This document shows, piece after piece, positions 25,341 to 34,474 of a DNA stretch of 64,000 nt. Position 1 is the first letter of the stretch; each line of letters begins with the position of its first letter. The notes below the pieces were generated by a model that ran no database searches, was not told where the DNA came from, and was given only the letters and a program-made list of their open reading frames with translations. Position numbers and translations under genes: made by a program. The DNA comes from Paracidovorax citrulli (GTDB lineage: Bacteria; Pseudomonadota; Gammaproteobacteria; Burkholderiales; Burkholderiaceae_C), in assembly GCF_900100305.1 (NCBI RefSeq), contig NZ_FNEY01000001.1, forward strand, positions 186,001 to 250,000. Reading direction: 5' to 3'.

Positions 25341-26639
25341 TCAATAGCCCAGGCGCGCCGGCAGCCAGAGGGCCAGTTGCGGAAAGGCGATGACGGCCAC
25401 CATCACGAGGAACATGGCCAGCAGCATGGGGCCCACCCAGCGCACGGTGGACTCCATGCGCACGCCCGCGATGCGGCAGGACACCATGAGGTTCACGGCC
25501 AGCGGCGGCGTGAACTGGCCGAGCGCCACCTTGAGGGTGAGGATCACCCCGAACCACACGGGGTTCCACTGGTAGTGCTGCATGATGGGCAGAAGCAGCG
25601 GCACGAAGATCAGGAAGATCGAGATGCCGTCCAGGAACATGCCCACGGTGATCAGCAGCAGGATCAGCAGCGCGAGTACGCCGTATTCGCCCAGGCCCGA
25701 ATGCACGATGGCGTTGGCGATGGGGTCGATCACCCCGAGCGTGGACAGCGAGAACGCGAAGATGCCCGCCAGCGAAACCACCAGCAGGATCACCGCCGAG
25801 AGTTCGCCGGCCTCGCGCAGGATCGGGAACAGGTCGCGCAGGCCGATGGTGCGGTGGATGCACATGCCCACGAAAAGGCCGTAGAACACCGCGACCACAG
25901 CCGCCTCGGTGGGCGTGAACCAGCCCGCGCGCATGCCACCGAGGATGACCACCGGCGCGGCCAGGCCCCAGGAGGCTTCGCGCAGGCTCTTCCAGAAAGG
26001 GGGGCGGGGCATGGTGGCCTCCAGTGCGCCCATGCGGTGGCGGCGCGCCAGCCACACCGCGGGCACGACGAGTGCGATCCCCGCGAGCACGCCCGGCACC
26101 ATGCCGGCGGCGAACAGGGCGGGCACCGAGGCGCCGGGCACCAGCACCGAGTAGATGATGAAGGCGACCGACGGCGGGATCAGGATGTCGGTGGCCGCCG
26201 CCGCGCCGACGACGCTGGCCGAGAACGAGCCCGGGTAGCCCGCGCGCGACATGGCGGCGATCATCACGCCGCCCACGGCCGCCGCGTTGGCCGGCCCGGA
26301 GCCGGAGATGCCACCCAGGAACATCGCCACCGCGATGGCCACGAGTGGCAGCATGCCGGGGCCGCGGCCGACGATGGCCACCGCGAAGTTCACGAGGCGG
26401 AGCGCCACGCCGGAGCGGTCGAAGATCGAGCCGACCAGCACGAACATGGGAATGGCGAGCAGGGGGTATTTGCCGAGCCCGGCATAGAAGTTCTGCGGCA
26501 CCGCCAGCAGGCCGAACCAGGGCGAGTCGGCGTTGGCGATGGCGATGGCGGCGCTGCCGGCCAGTCCGAGCGCGGCGCCGATCGGCACGCCGGCGGCCAT
26601 CATGCCCAGGAAGGCCGCGAAGAGCAGCGCCGCGATCAT
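25341..26639 (-). CDS. dctM: TRAP transporter large permease (DctM family)
   Basis: A 432-residue membrane protein with about 12-13 helices, the size and hydrophobic pattern of DctM. Typical segments are FMIAALLFAAFLGMMAAGVP at the start, PLLAIPMFVLVGSIF and GGISGSGPANAAAVGGVMI. It should form the sodium-driven transport channel together with the small permease. The start ATG at 26639 overlaps the stop of the small permease gene by 4 bases (ATGA), so the two subunits are translationally coupled. Confidence 0.93.
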   Translation of the reverse strand: MIAALLFAAFLGMMAAGVPIGAALGLAGSAAIAIANADSPWFGLLAVPQNFYAGLGKYPLLAIPMFVLVGSIFDRSGVALRLVNFAVAIVGRGPGMLPLVAIAVAMFLGGISGSGPANAAAVGGVMIAAMSRAGYPGSFSASVVGAAAATDILIPPSVAFIIYSVLVPGASVPALFAAGMVPGVLAGIALVVPAVWLARRHRMGALEATMPRPPFWKSLREASWGLAAPVVILGGMRAGWFTPTEAAVVAVFYGLFVGMCIHRTIGLRDLFPILREAGELSAVILLVVSLAGIFAFSLSTLGVIDPIANAIVHSGLGEYGVLALLILLLITVGMFLDGISIFLIFVPLLLPIMQHYQWNPVWFGVILTLKVALGQFTPPLAVNLMVSCRIAGVRMESTVRWVGPMLLAMFLVMVAVIAFPQLALWLPARLGY

Positions 26640-27208
26640 GGCCGCCCCCCCCCTGTGGCGGCCGCTGCGCCCTGCCTGCGGAAGAGGCCGATGGCGCGCA
26701 GCGTGATCAGGGCCGACAGCAGCGGCAGCCAGATGGAGTACCACCACTGCGGCACCCCGATGCCCGGCGACGTCTCGCCGAAGCGCCAGTCGTCCCAGGT
26801 CACCCGGGCGCTGAGCACGGCGATACCGGCGAACAGGATGGCGACCGAGAGGGCCCCGAAACGCGCGAGGCGCCGCCGGCGCGCCGCGGAGCCGCCTTCG
26901 GCGAAATACTCGATGCGGATGTGCACGTCCCGCGCCACCGCGGCCGAGCCCGCCACCAGCGCCAGCACGATCATCAGAAAGACGGAGAGCTCCTCGGTCC
27001 AGGCGAAGGAGGAGTTGGTGAAGTAACGGACGAGCACGTTGGCGAACGTGATGAGCGCCAGCAGGGCCATGATGGCCACTGTCAGCCAGTCCTCGAGGCG
27101 CAGGGAGCGTTCGGTGGCGGTATCCGAAGAAGGTTGCCCGCCCAGAGGGGGGCTGGGAGGTGTGGCGGAAGCGTCGGCCTCTGCGCCGGAAGGCAGGGGT
27201 GCAGGCAT
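26636..27208 (-). CDS. dctQ: TRAP transporter small permease (DctQ family)
   Basis: A 190-residue protein with four predicted helices after a Pro/Ser-rich N-terminal tail of about 40 residues. The segments LEDWLTVAIMALLALITFANVLVRYF and FAWTEELSVFLMIVLAL with the conserved Glu-Glu pair are DctQ hallmarks. It joins DctM in the inner-membrane complex. The first gene of the TRAP operon, it is divergent from the HypT-like LysR gene across a 186-bp gap that holds GC-rich dyads and likely both promoters. The exact start is uncertain because no strong ribosome binding site is seen. Confidence 0.85.
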   Translation of the reverse strand: MPAPLPSGAEADASATPPSPPLGGQPSSDTATERSLRLEDWLTVAIMALLALITFANVLVRYFTNSSFAWTEELSVFLMIVLALVAGSAAVARDVHIRIEYFAEGGSAARRRRLARFGALSVAILFAGIAVLSARVTWDDWRFGETSPGIGVPQWWYSIWLPLLSALITLRAIGLFRRQGAAAATGGGRP

Positions 27209-27394
27209 GGGAGATGGCAGGAGCGAGGGCAATGGAACCAGGCGCGCGGCATGGCGCGCGCCCCGGTCCGGACGGTCAGCGCGCAGTGTAGGCGCAACGC
27301 GGCGCGGCGCGATCGGCATGCTTGCGAATGCAGTACATGATTTCCCGAAGTGCGCTCGACCTTGCGGATGCCGCGGAGCCGATAATGGCGCCCC

Positions 27395-28333
27395 ATGGAA
27401 ACCAAGTGGCTCGAGGACTTTGTCAGCCTCGCGGAGACGCGCAGCTTCAGCCGGTCGGCGCAACTGCGGCATGTAACCCAGCCCGCGTTCTCGCGGCGCA
27501 TCCAGGCGCTGGAAGCCTGGGCCGGAACCGATCTGGTGGATCGCAGTTCCTATCCCACCCGGCTCACGCCGGCGGGCAGGACCCTCTACGAGGAGGCGCT
27601 GGACATGCTGCAGTCGCTGCAGAACACGCGGGCGATGCTGAGGGCGCACACCAGCGCCGACAAGGACATGGTCGAGTTCGCGGTTCCGCACACGCTGGCC
27701 TTCACGTTCTTTCCTGCCTGGCTTTCCGGGCTGCGCGAGCGCTTCGGACCGGTGAAGAGCCGGCTGATCGCCCTCAACGTGCACGACGCCGTGCTGCGCC
27801 TGGTGGAAGGGGGCTGCGACCTGCTGATCGCCTACCACCACCCCTCGCAGCCCTTGCAGCTGGATTCCGACCGGTACGAGATGCTCACGCTCGGTCAGGA
27901 AGTCCTGTCGCCCTATGCGCGGGCGGACGCCGATGGCCGGCCGCTCTACGCGCTGCCAGGCGAGCCGGGCCATCCGCTGCCCTATCTGGGCTATGCGCCG
28001 GGGGCTTACCTGGGCCGGGTGACGGAACTCATCCTCAAGCAGTCCGGCATTCCCATCCACCTGGACCGCGTGTACGAGACCGACATGGCCGAGGGCCTCA
28101 AGGCCATGGCGCTGGAAGGACATGGGGTTGCCTTCCTGCCGCACAGCGCGGTGAAGAAGGAGCTGCGCTCGCGCCGGCTGGCCAGTGCGGTGCTCGGAGG
28201 CGTGCCGGACATGCAGATGGCCATGGAGGTGCGGGCCTACCGGCAGAGGCCTTCGGGCAAGGAGCGCGCCAAGGGCACGGCGGAGGCCCTCTGGACCTAC
28301 CTGCAGGCACACGGTACCGACAAACCGCTGTAG
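27395..28333 (+). CDS. LysR-type regulator, HypT (YjiE)-like
   Basis: A 312-residue LysR regulator. The N-terminus METKWLEDFVSLAETRSFSR followed by SAQLRHVTQPAFSRRIQALE is the winged helix-turn-helix and closely follows the E. coli HypT pattern. The effector domain covers about residues 90-300. HypT responds to hypochlorite, but sequence likeness alone does not transfer that function. Divergence from the TRAP genes makes it their likely regulator. Confidence 0.85.
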   Translation: METKWLEDFVSLAETRSFSRSAQLRHVTQPAFSRRIQALEAWAGTDLVDRSSYPTRLTPAGRTLYEEALDMLQSLQNTRAMLRAHTSADKDMVEFAVPHTLAFTFFPAWLSGLRERFGPVKSRLIALNVHDAVLRLVEGGCDLLIAYHHPSQPLQLDSDRYEMLTLGQEVLSPYARADADGRPLYALPGEPGHPLPYLGYAPGAYLGRVTELILKQSGIPIHLDRVYETDMAEGLKAMALEGHGVAFLPHSAVKKELRSRRLASAVLGGVPDMQMAMEVRAYRQRPSGKERAKGTAEALWTYLQAHGTDKPL

Positions 28334-28357
28334 CATGCGCTGACTTGGTTATGTCTC

Positions 28358-28452
28358 GATTGCATGATGTAATCCTGCAATCGGCATTGGAAAGAGGTGG
28401 GGGACAGGACTTACAGTTCCGACCGGCTCCAGGTGGCAGTTACGGAACTGCC
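28358..28452 (+). promoter_or_regulatory. nested inverted repeats upstream of the amino-acid binding protein gene
   Basis: Three dyads lie in the 182-bp gap before the 28516 gene. GATTGCA/TGCAATC is at 28358-28364 and 28376-28382. CAGTTCCG/CGGAACTG is at 28414-28421 and 28443-28450. GGCAGTT/AACTGCC is at 28435-28441 and 28446-28452. The last two use the same 3' strand and cannot form together, as in an attenuator. No T-run follows directly, so this is a candidate only. Confidence 0.4.
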
Positions 28453-28515
28453 GCAAAAGAGATGCCCGTCTGGCGCGGTTTTTGCGTCGGTCCGTACTCC
28501 ATTCCGAGACAAACC

Positions 28516-29406
28516 ATGAATCCTGTACGCCCGTGGCGCGCCCTTCTGGGGGCCGCCTCACTCTGCTGTGCCTTGGCTTCCCATGCGGGGGTGCTGGAGC
28601 GCATCGCTTCGGGCGGCAAGCTGGTCGTGGCATACCGGGATGCGGCTTCTCCCTTCGCCTTCAAGGATGCAGCAGGGCGTCCCGCCGGCTATGCCGTCGA
28701 ACTCTGCCAGCGCGTGGCGGAAGCGGTGCGCCGAAAGACCGGTCGCAAGGGCATGGAGATCACGTACGTGCCGGTGGACCTCGGCAACCGGATGGAGGCC
28801 ATCACCCAGGGTGGAGCCGATTTGGAGTGCGGCTCCACCACGAATAATGCGGAGCGCCGCCAAAACGTCGCGTTCACCATTCCGCACTTCATCACCGGCA
28901 CCCGACTGCTCGTCAAGGCGTCGAGCCCGATCGAACGCATCGAGGACATGGGTGGGCACAAGCTGGTTTCCACCCGCGGCACGACCGCGCTGCGGGCCGT
29001 GCAGCAGCTCAACCGCGAGCATGCCCTGCAGATCAACGTGATCGAGGCGCCGGACGACCAGCGGGCCGTGGAGATGGTGGAAAAGGGCGAGGCCGACGCT
29101 TTCGCGATGGACGACGTCCTGCTCTACGCATTCGCCGCGGGCCGCCCGGACCCGAAGGCGCTGAAGGTGGTCGGCAAGTTCGTCACGGCCGAAGCGCTGG
29201 CGATCATGCTGCCCAAGGACGATCCGGAGTTCAAGAAGGTGGTGGACGACGAGATGCGCCGGCTCATCAGCAGCCGCGAGATCCATCCCATCTACGACAG
29301 GTGGTTCCTCCAGCCTGCTCCCCCCACGAACCGGGCACTGAACTTGCCTGTCAGCTATCTGCTGCGTGAGTTCTGGAAATACCCGTCGGACCAGGTTCCG
29401 TTCTGA
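28516..29406 (+). CDS. amino-acid ABC transporter binding protein (GltI-like paralogue)
   Basis: A 296-residue periplasmic solute-binding protein with a signal peptide ending near ALASHAG (about residue 25). The mature part shows GKLVVAYRDAASPFAFKD, VDLGNRMEAITQGGADLECG and STTNNAERRQNVAF, a family 3 binding protein close to GltI. Glutamate/aspartate or another amino acid is the likely ligand. It lies directly before gltI with a 118-bp gap and no permease of its own, so it probably shares the gltJKL permease or acts as a sensor. The ATG has a weak ribosome binding site. Confidence 0.88.
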   Translation: MNPVRPWRALLGAASLCCALASHAGVLERIASGGKLVVAYRDAASPFAFKDAAGRPAGYAVELCQRVAEAVRRKTGRKGMEITYVPVDLGNRMEAITQGGADLECGSTTNNAERRQNVAFTIPHFITGTRLLVKASSPIERIEDMGGHKLVSTRGTTALRAVQQLNREHALQINVIEAPDDQRAVEMVEKGEADAFAMDDVLLYAFAAGRPDPKALKVVGKFVTAEALAIMLPKDDPEFKKVVDDEMRRLISSREIHPIYDRWFLQPAPPTNRALNLPVSYLLREFWKYPSDQVPF

Positions 29407-29524
29407 CGCGGGCCGCCGGCACGCGCGTTTACCCCATTCGGGATATTCCCTGCAACGGCAGATGCCTTGCGCGCGTCTATCTAGAATGCCTCTTCCCTTG
29501 TATCCATAAGCTAAGGAGATCGTG

Positions 29525-30427
29525 ATGAAGAAACAATTGTTGGCAGTTGCAGTGATGGCGCTCGCTGCGGGCAGCGCATTCGCCCAGGCGAACGACACGC
29601 TGGCCAAGATCAAGGCCTCCGGCACCATCACCGAAGGCGTGCGCGAGTCTTCCGGTCTCTCCTACACCCTGGGCGACGGCAAGTACACCGGCTTCCATTA
29701 CGACGTGTGCGCGCGCGTGATCTCCGACGTCCAGAAGCAGCTCGGCCTGTCCAAGCTGGAAACCAGGTACCAGCCCGTGACCTCGCAGAACCGCATTCCG
29801 CTGGTGCAGAACGGTACGGTGGACATCGAGTGCGGCTCGACCACCAACAACCAGGCGCGCCAGAAGGACGTGGCCTTCGCCGTGACCACCTACGTGGAAG
29901 AAGTGCGCATCGCCGTCAAGGCCAACTCGGGCATTTCCGGCATCAAGGACCTGAACGGCAAGACCATCGCCACCACGACGGGCACCACCTCGGTGCAGAC
30001 CCTGCGCAAGAACAAGCGCGCGGAGGGCCTGACGTTCAAGGAAGTGTTCGGCAAGGACCACTCCGACAGCTTCCTGCTGCTGGAGTCCGGCCGTGCGGAC
30101 GCCTTCATCATGGACGGCTCGATCCTGGCCTCCAACATCGCCAAGTCCAAGGCGCCCAACGACTTCAAGATCGTCGGCGAAACGTTGAGCGTGGAACCCA
30201 TCGCGATCATGATCCGCAAGGACGACCCGGCCTTCAAGAAGGCCGTGGACGACAGCCTGAAGGGCATGATGAAGTCGGGCGAGATGGCCAAGCTCTACGA
30301 CAAGTGGTTCATGCAGCCCATCCCGCCGAACAACGTGAAGATCGGCCTGCCGGCGAGCGAAGCCACCAAGGCCGCTTGGGCGAACCCCAACGACAAGCCC
30401 ATGGAGGAATACACGCTCAAGGATTGA
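29525..30427 (+). CDS. gltI: glutamate/aspartate ABC transporter binding protein
   Basis: A 300-residue binding protein with signal peptide MKKQLLAVAVMALAAGSAFA. GVRESSGLSYTLGDGKYTGF, VDIECGSTTNNQARQKDVAF and DAFIMDGSILA are GltI signatures. TAAGGAG lies 8 bases before the ATG; a GTG one codon earlier is possible. It is followed by the two permease genes and the ATPase gene, completing a GltIJKL system that imports glutamate and aspartate. A strong hairpin in the 125-bp gap to gltJ could lower transcription into the permease genes. Confidence 0.93.
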   Translation: MKKQLLAVAVMALAAGSAFAQANDTLAKIKASGTITEGVRESSGLSYTLGDGKYTGFHYDVCARVISDVQKQLGLSKLETRYQPVTSQNRIPLVQNGTVDIECGSTTNNQARQKDVAFAVTTYVEEVRIAVKANSGISGIKDLNGKTIATTTGTTSVQTLRKNKRAEGLTFKEVFGKDHSDSFLLLESGRADAFIMDGSILASNIAKSKAPNDFKIVGETLSVEPIAIMIRKDDPAFKKAVDDSLKGMMKSGEMAKLYDKWFMQPIPPNNVKIGLPASEATKAAWANPNDKPMEEYTLKD

Positions 30428-30453
30428 TGCGTACGGACCTGTCCGCCCCTGCG

Positions 30454-30478
30454 AACGCCCACCTCGCCGGTGGGCGTT
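30454..30478 (+). terminator. strong hairpin between gltI and gltJ (partial terminator)
   Basis: AACGCCCACC and GGTGGGCGTT form a perfect 10-bp stem around TCGCC, followed by a mixed T/G tract (TGCTTGTTG) rather than a pure T-run. Binding protein genes often have such a partial terminator or mRNA-stabilising hairpin before permease genes. Confidence 0.6.
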
Positions 30479-30552
30479 TGCTTGTTGTCCCGCTGCGGCG
30501 GGCGGACGGCCGTCGGTTTTCAGGACGTATGACGATTTGAGAAGGAATTCCC

Positions 30553-31284
30553 ATGGGATCGAATTGGGATTGGCAGGTCTTCCTGCAGGACCCGGGGGGC
30601 GATTATCCGACCTACCTCCAGTGGATGCTATCGGCCTGGGGCTGGACCGTGTCGGTGGCCCTGCTGGCGCTGGTGATCGCGCTGGTGGCGGGCTCGGTCA
30701 TCGGCACGCTGCGCACGCTGCCGGACAACAGGTTTCTGGTCGGCTTCGGCAACGCGTGGGTGGAACTGTTTCGCAACATCCCCCTGCTGGTGCAGATCTT
30801 CCTGTGGTACCACGTGGTGCCTGCCATCTTCCCCGTGATGAAGAGCGTTTCCGGCTTCATCCTGGTGGTGCTGGCGCTGGGGTTCTTCACGTCGGCGCGG
30901 ATCGCCGAACAGGTGCGCTCGGGCATCCAGGCCCTGCCGCGCGGCCAGCGCTATGCCGGCATGGCGCTGGGCTTCACCACCGTGCAGTACTACCGCTACG
31001 TGCTGCTGCCCATGGCATTCCGCATCATCCTGCCGCCGCTGACCAGCGAGACGATGAACATCTTCAAGAACTCGTCGGTGGCCTTCGCCGTGTCGGTGAC
31101 CGAACTGACCATGTTCGCCATGCAGGCGCAGGAAGAAACCTCGCGCGGCATCGAAATCTATCTGGCGGTGACGGGCCTGTACGTCGTCTCGGCCTTCGCC
31201 ATCAACCGCATCATGGCCTTCATCGAAAAGCGCGCGCGCGTCCCGGGCTTCATCGTCGCGGGCGGCACGGGGGGAGGCCACTGA
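30553..31284 (+). CDS. gltJ: glutamate/aspartate ABC transporter permease
   Basis: A 243-residue inner-membrane protein with about five helices. The EAA-like loop ALPRGQRYAGMALGFTTVQ with the following YVLLPMAFRIILPPL is typical of HisM/GltJ amino-acid permeases. AGGAATT precedes the ATG. It follows gltI and overlaps functionally with gltK, one base downstream, to form the heterodimeric channel. Confidence 0.93.
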   Translation: MGSNWDWQVFLQDPGGDYPTYLQWMLSAWGWTVSVALLALVIALVAGSVIGTLRTLPDNRFLVGFGNAWVELFRNIPLLVQIFLWYHVVPAIFPVMKSVSGFILVVLALGFFTSARIAEQVRSGIQALPRGQRYAGMALGFTTVQYYRYVLLPMAFRIILPPLTSETMNIFKNSSVAFAVSVTELTMFAMQAQEETSRGIEIYLAVTGLYVVSAFAINRIMAFIEKRARVPGFIVAGGTGGGH

Positions 31285-31285
31285 C

Positions 31286-31978
31286 ATGATGAATCTCGAC
31301 TTTTCCTTCTACAACTGGGACATCATCAGCAAGTTCGTCGTCAAGGGCTTCTATTTCAGCGTCATGCTGACGCTGATCGCCACGATCGGCGGCATCCTGC
31401 TGGGCACCGTGCTGGCACTGATGCGCCTTTCGGGCAGGAAGTGGCTGGACGTGCCGGCCACCATCTACGTCAACGGCATGCGCAGCATCCCGCTGGTGAT
31501 GGTGATCCTGTGGTTCTTCCTGCTGGTGCCGGCTTCGTTCTATGCGGCCCTGCCCGGCGGGATCGGCTCGAGCTACCGCTCGGAGTTGTCGGCCATCATC
31601 ACCTTCATCGCCTTCGAGGCGGCCTACTTCAGCGAGATCATGCGGGCCGGCATCCAGTCCATCCCGCGCGGCCAGGTGTTCGCAGGCCAGGCGCTGGGCA
31701 TGACCTACGGCCAGAACATGAAGATCGTGATCCTGCCGCAGGCGTTCCGCAACATGCTGCCGGTGCTGCTGACACAGACCATCATCCTGTTCCAGGACAC
31801 GTCGCTCGTGTATGCCATCGGCGCCTACGACATGCTCAAGGGCTTCGAGACCGCCGGCAAGAACTATGGCCGCCCGATCGAGGCCTACCTGCTGGCCGCG
31901 GTCGTGTACTTCATGATGTGCTTCGCGCTCTCCTGGGCGGTGAAGCGCCTGCACCGCAAGATCGCCATCATCCGCTGA
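31286..31978 (+). CDS. gltK: glutamate/aspartate ABC transporter permease
   Basis: A 230-residue permease, second subunit of the GltIJKL channel. It has five predicted helices and the conserved loop SIPRGQVFAGQALGMTYGQ that contacts the ATPase. It starts one base after the gltJ stop and ends 32 bases before gltL, a tight operon. Length and motifs match GltK closely. Confidence 0.93.
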   Translation: MMNLDFSFYNWDIISKFVVKGFYFSVMLTLIATIGGILLGTVLALMRLSGRKWLDVPATIYVNGMRSIPLVMVILWFFLLVPASFYAALPGGIGSSYRSELSAIITFIAFEAAYFSEIMRAGIQSIPRGQVFAGQALGMTYGQNMKIVILPQAFRNMLPVLLTQTIILFQDTSLVYAIGAYDMLKGFETAGKNYGRPIEAYLLAAVVYFMMCFALSWAVKRLHRKIAIIR

Positions 31979-32010
31979 CCCGTGCGGCAAGTGAGTGAGG
32001 AATAAAGCAA

Positions 32011-32748
32011 ATGATTGAACTCAAGAACGTTTCCAAGTGGTATGGCAGCTTCCAGGTGCTGAACGACTGCTCCACCAGCATCCGCAAGGGCGAGGTGGTG
32101 GTCGTGTGCGGCCCGTCGGGCTCGGGCAAGTCCACGCTGATCAAGACCATCAACGCGCTGGAGCCGATCCAGAAGGGCGAGATCTACGTCAACGGCGTGG
32201 CCATCCACGATCCGAAGACCAACCTGCCCAAGCTGCGCAGCCAGGTCGGCATGGTGTTCCAGCATTTCGAGCTGTTTCCCCACCTGTCGGTGACCGAGAA
32301 CCTCACGATCGCGCAGATCAAGGTGCTCGGCCGCAAGGCCGACGAGGCGAAGCAGCGCGGCCTCAAGATGCTCGACCGCGTGGGCCTGTCCGCGCACAAG
32401 GACAAGTTTCCGGGCCAGCTCTCCGGCGGGCAGCAGCAGCGCGTGGCGATCGCGCGCGCGCTGTCCATGGACCCGATCGTGATGCTCTTCGACGAGCCCA
32501 CTTCGGCGCTCGACCCGGAAATGGTCGGCGAGGTGCTGGACGTGATGGTCAGCCTGGCCAACGAAGGCATGACCATGATGTGCGTGACCCACGAGATGGG
32601 CTTCGCGCGCAAGGTGAGCAACCGCGTCATCTTCATGGACGTGGGCGGCAAGATCCTGGAGGACTGCTCCAAGGACGAGTTCTTCAACAACCCCGATGCG
32701 CGGCAGCCCCGCACCAAGGATTTCCTCAACAAGATCCTGCAGCATTGA
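32011..32748 (+). CDS. gltL: glutamate/aspartate ABC transporter ATPase
   Basis: A 245-residue ATP-binding subunit. Walker A is GPSGSGKST with Lys40, the signature is [15 protein letters not shown] near residue 135, and Walker B is [15 protein letters not shown]. The H-loop His lies in VTHEMGFA. The protein energises GltJK. Typical of polar amino-acid ATPases it is almost all core domain. A terminator lies about 65 bases after the stop. Confidence 0.95.
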   Translation: MIELKNVSKWYGSFQVLNDCSTSIRKGEVVVVCGPSGSGKSTLIKTINALEPIQKGEIYVNGVAIHDPKTNLPKLRSQVGMVFQHFELFPHLSVTENLTIAQIKVLGRKADEAKQRGLKMLDRVGLSAHKDKFPGQLSGGQQQRVAIARALSMDPIVMLFDEPTSALDPEMVGEVLDVMVSLANEGMTMMCVTHEMGFARKVSNRVIFMDVGGKILEDCSKDEFFNNPDARQPRTKDFLNKILQH

Positions 32749-32812
32749 GGCGTGCGCGGCGAAGCCGTGCATGGCCAAGCCATGGCGGCCGGAGCGATCC
32801 GGTCCGCGGCAG

Positions 32813-32840
32813 AAGGCGCCTCCGGGCGCCTTTTCTTTTT
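32813..32840 (+). terminator. rho-independent terminator after gltL
   Basis: AAGGCGCC pairs with GGCGCCTT around a short TCCG loop, followed by TTTTCTTTTT. It should end the gltIJKL transcript. Confidence 0.8.
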
Positions 32841-32885
32841 CTGCAGCGGCAAGCCTTTCCTGGCCCGGGCGGTCGGGGCGTGAGC

Positions 32886-33371
32886 ATGACGGTGCTTGCC
32901 CTGCGGGGCCAGCCACGGGATGATGGCGTGCCGGAAATGCCCATGACGCCACCCCCATCCTCCTCGGACGCCTCTCCCACCTCCGCGGCGGCGCCGTCCG
33001 ATGTCTCCGCCGCCACCGGGCAGGTGGTGCTCTGGCACCGCGACGCTCCGCCGCAGCCGGCCTTCGGCGCACCCTGCAATGGCTGCGGGCTGTGCTGCCT
33101 CGCGGAGCCATGTCCCCTGGGCATGGTGGTTTCACGCCGTCGCACAGGACCTTGCAAGGCCTTGCTGTGGAGTCCTGCCGCGGTTCCGGATGCCTCGGGC
33201 CGCTATGTCTGCGGCATGGTGGCGGATCCGGCCGCGGTCACCGGCTGGCGCCGCGCCTGGGCACTGCGCTGGATAGCCCGGCTGGCCCGGCGCTGGATCG
33301 CGGCCGGGCAGGGATGCGATGCCCCGCCGCTGCACGTGGCGCCGGAGGGCTGTCCGGAACGCGGCGCGTGA
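32886..33371 (+). CDS. YkgJ-like cysteine-cluster protein
   Basis: A 161-residue protein with a Pro/Ser-rich N-terminus and a cysteine cluster, CNGCGLCCLAEPCPLG (about residues 61-76), followed by two more cysteines. The CxxCxxCC pattern is that of YkgJ/UPF0153 proteins, thought to bind zinc or an iron-sulphur cluster. Function unknown. Starts at 32886 or at a later ATG (32937) are both possible; the cysteine core is in either form. It lies after the glt terminator, so it probably has its own promoter. Confidence 0.7.
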   Translation: MTVLALRGQPRDDGVPEMPMTPPPSSSDASPTSAAAPSDVSAATGQVVLWHRDAPPQPAFGAPCNGCGLCCLAEPCPLGMVVSRRRTGPCKALLWSPAAVPDASGRYVCGMVADPAAVTGWRRAWALRWIARLARRWIAAGQGCDAPPLHVAPEGCPERGA

Positions 33372-33475
33372 CGCGCGGGTGACAGTGCATCAGGGTTTGC
33401 GGCGTTGGCACGCCGGACAGGCCGCGGTGCAATAGTCCGATCCATTTCTTCCCGTTTTCTTCAGGAGTTACGTAC

Positions 33476-34438
33476 ATGCAGCGACGTCGTTGGATCCAGT
33501 GGGGTGCGGCAGCCGCTCTCGCGCCCGCCCTCTCGGCGCGGGCCCAGAGCTTTCCAGCACGCCCGGTCAAACTGGTCGTCGCTTTTCCTGCGGGCGGCCC
33601 CACCGACATCACCATGCGGGTGCTCGCCGAGAATGCATCCAAGGTGCTGGGCCAGCCGGTCATCATCGACAACAAGCCGGGAGCCGGAGGTACGCTGCCC
33701 GCGCAGATGCTGCAGTCCTCGCCGGCGGACGGCTACACGGTCGCGCAGATCCCGCTCGGGGTCTTCCGCATGCCCTACACCACGAAGATCAACTGGGATC
33801 CCGTCAAGGACATCAACTACGTGATCAACGTGACGGGCTACGCATTCGGCGTGGTCGTCCCGACCGACTCTCCCTTCAAGACCTGGGCGGACTTCGTGGC
33901 CTACGCCAAGGCGAACCCCGGAAAGCTCAGCTACGGCTCCACCGGGGCGTTGACGAGCCCGCACCTGACGATGGAGCGGGTGGCCCAGCAGCTCGGCCTG
34001 CAACTGCTGCACGTGCCCTACAAGGGCAGCGCGGACCTCATGCAGGCCATCCTCGGCGGGCAGCTCATGGCGGCAGCCGATTCCACGGGGTTCGCGCCGC
34101 AGGTGGAGGCCGGCAAGCTGCGGGTGCTCAATACCTGGGGCGCGGAGCGGCTGGCGAAGTTCCCGGACGCGCCCACGCTCAAGGAACTGGGTATCGACAT
34201 CGTGCAGAACTCGCCGTTCGGCATCGGTGCTCCGAAGGGAACGCCCCCGGACGTCGTCCGCCGGCTGCACGATGCCTTCAAGGCCGCCATGGACCAGGAG
34301 AACTACCGCAGCGCACTGGCGCGCTACGACATGGTGCCCATCTACATGGACACGGCGGCATACCGCCAATTCGCCCAGGATACCTATTCGCGGGAAAAGG
34401 CCATCATCGAGCGTCTGGGCCTGGCCAAGCCTGCGTGA
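33476..34438 (+). CDS. Bug-family (TctC-like) periplasmic binding protein
   Basis: A 320-residue binding protein; the N-terminus MQRRRWIQWGAAAALAPALSARAQ is an export signal, possibly Tat-type because of the Arg-Arg-Arg. VKLVVAFPAGGPTDITMRVLAE and IIDNKPGAGGTLPAQML are the Bug motifs that hold the ligand carboxylate. CAGGAG is 9 bases before the ATG. No tctA or tctB gene is near. The gene is flanked by unrelated genes, so the ligand cannot be inferred. Confidence 0.88.
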   Translation: MQRRRWIQWGAAAALAPALSARAQSFPARPVKLVVAFPAGGPTDITMRVLAENASKVLGQPVIIDNKPGAGGTLPAQMLQSSPADGYTVAQIPLGVFRMPYTTKINWDPVKDINYVINVTGYAFGVVVPTDSPFKTWADFVAYAKANPGKLSYGSTGALTSPHLTMERVAQQLGLQLLHVPYKGSADLMQAILGGQLMAAADSTGFAPQVEAGKLRVLNTWGAERLAKFPDAPTLKELGIDIVQNSPFGIGAPKGTPPDVVRRLHDAFKAAMDQENYRSALARYDMVPIYMDTAAYRQFAQDTYSREKAIIERLGLAKPA

Positions 34439-34474
34439 TCCGAAGCGGTCTCCGCCGGGGCCCGGCCGCGGAGC

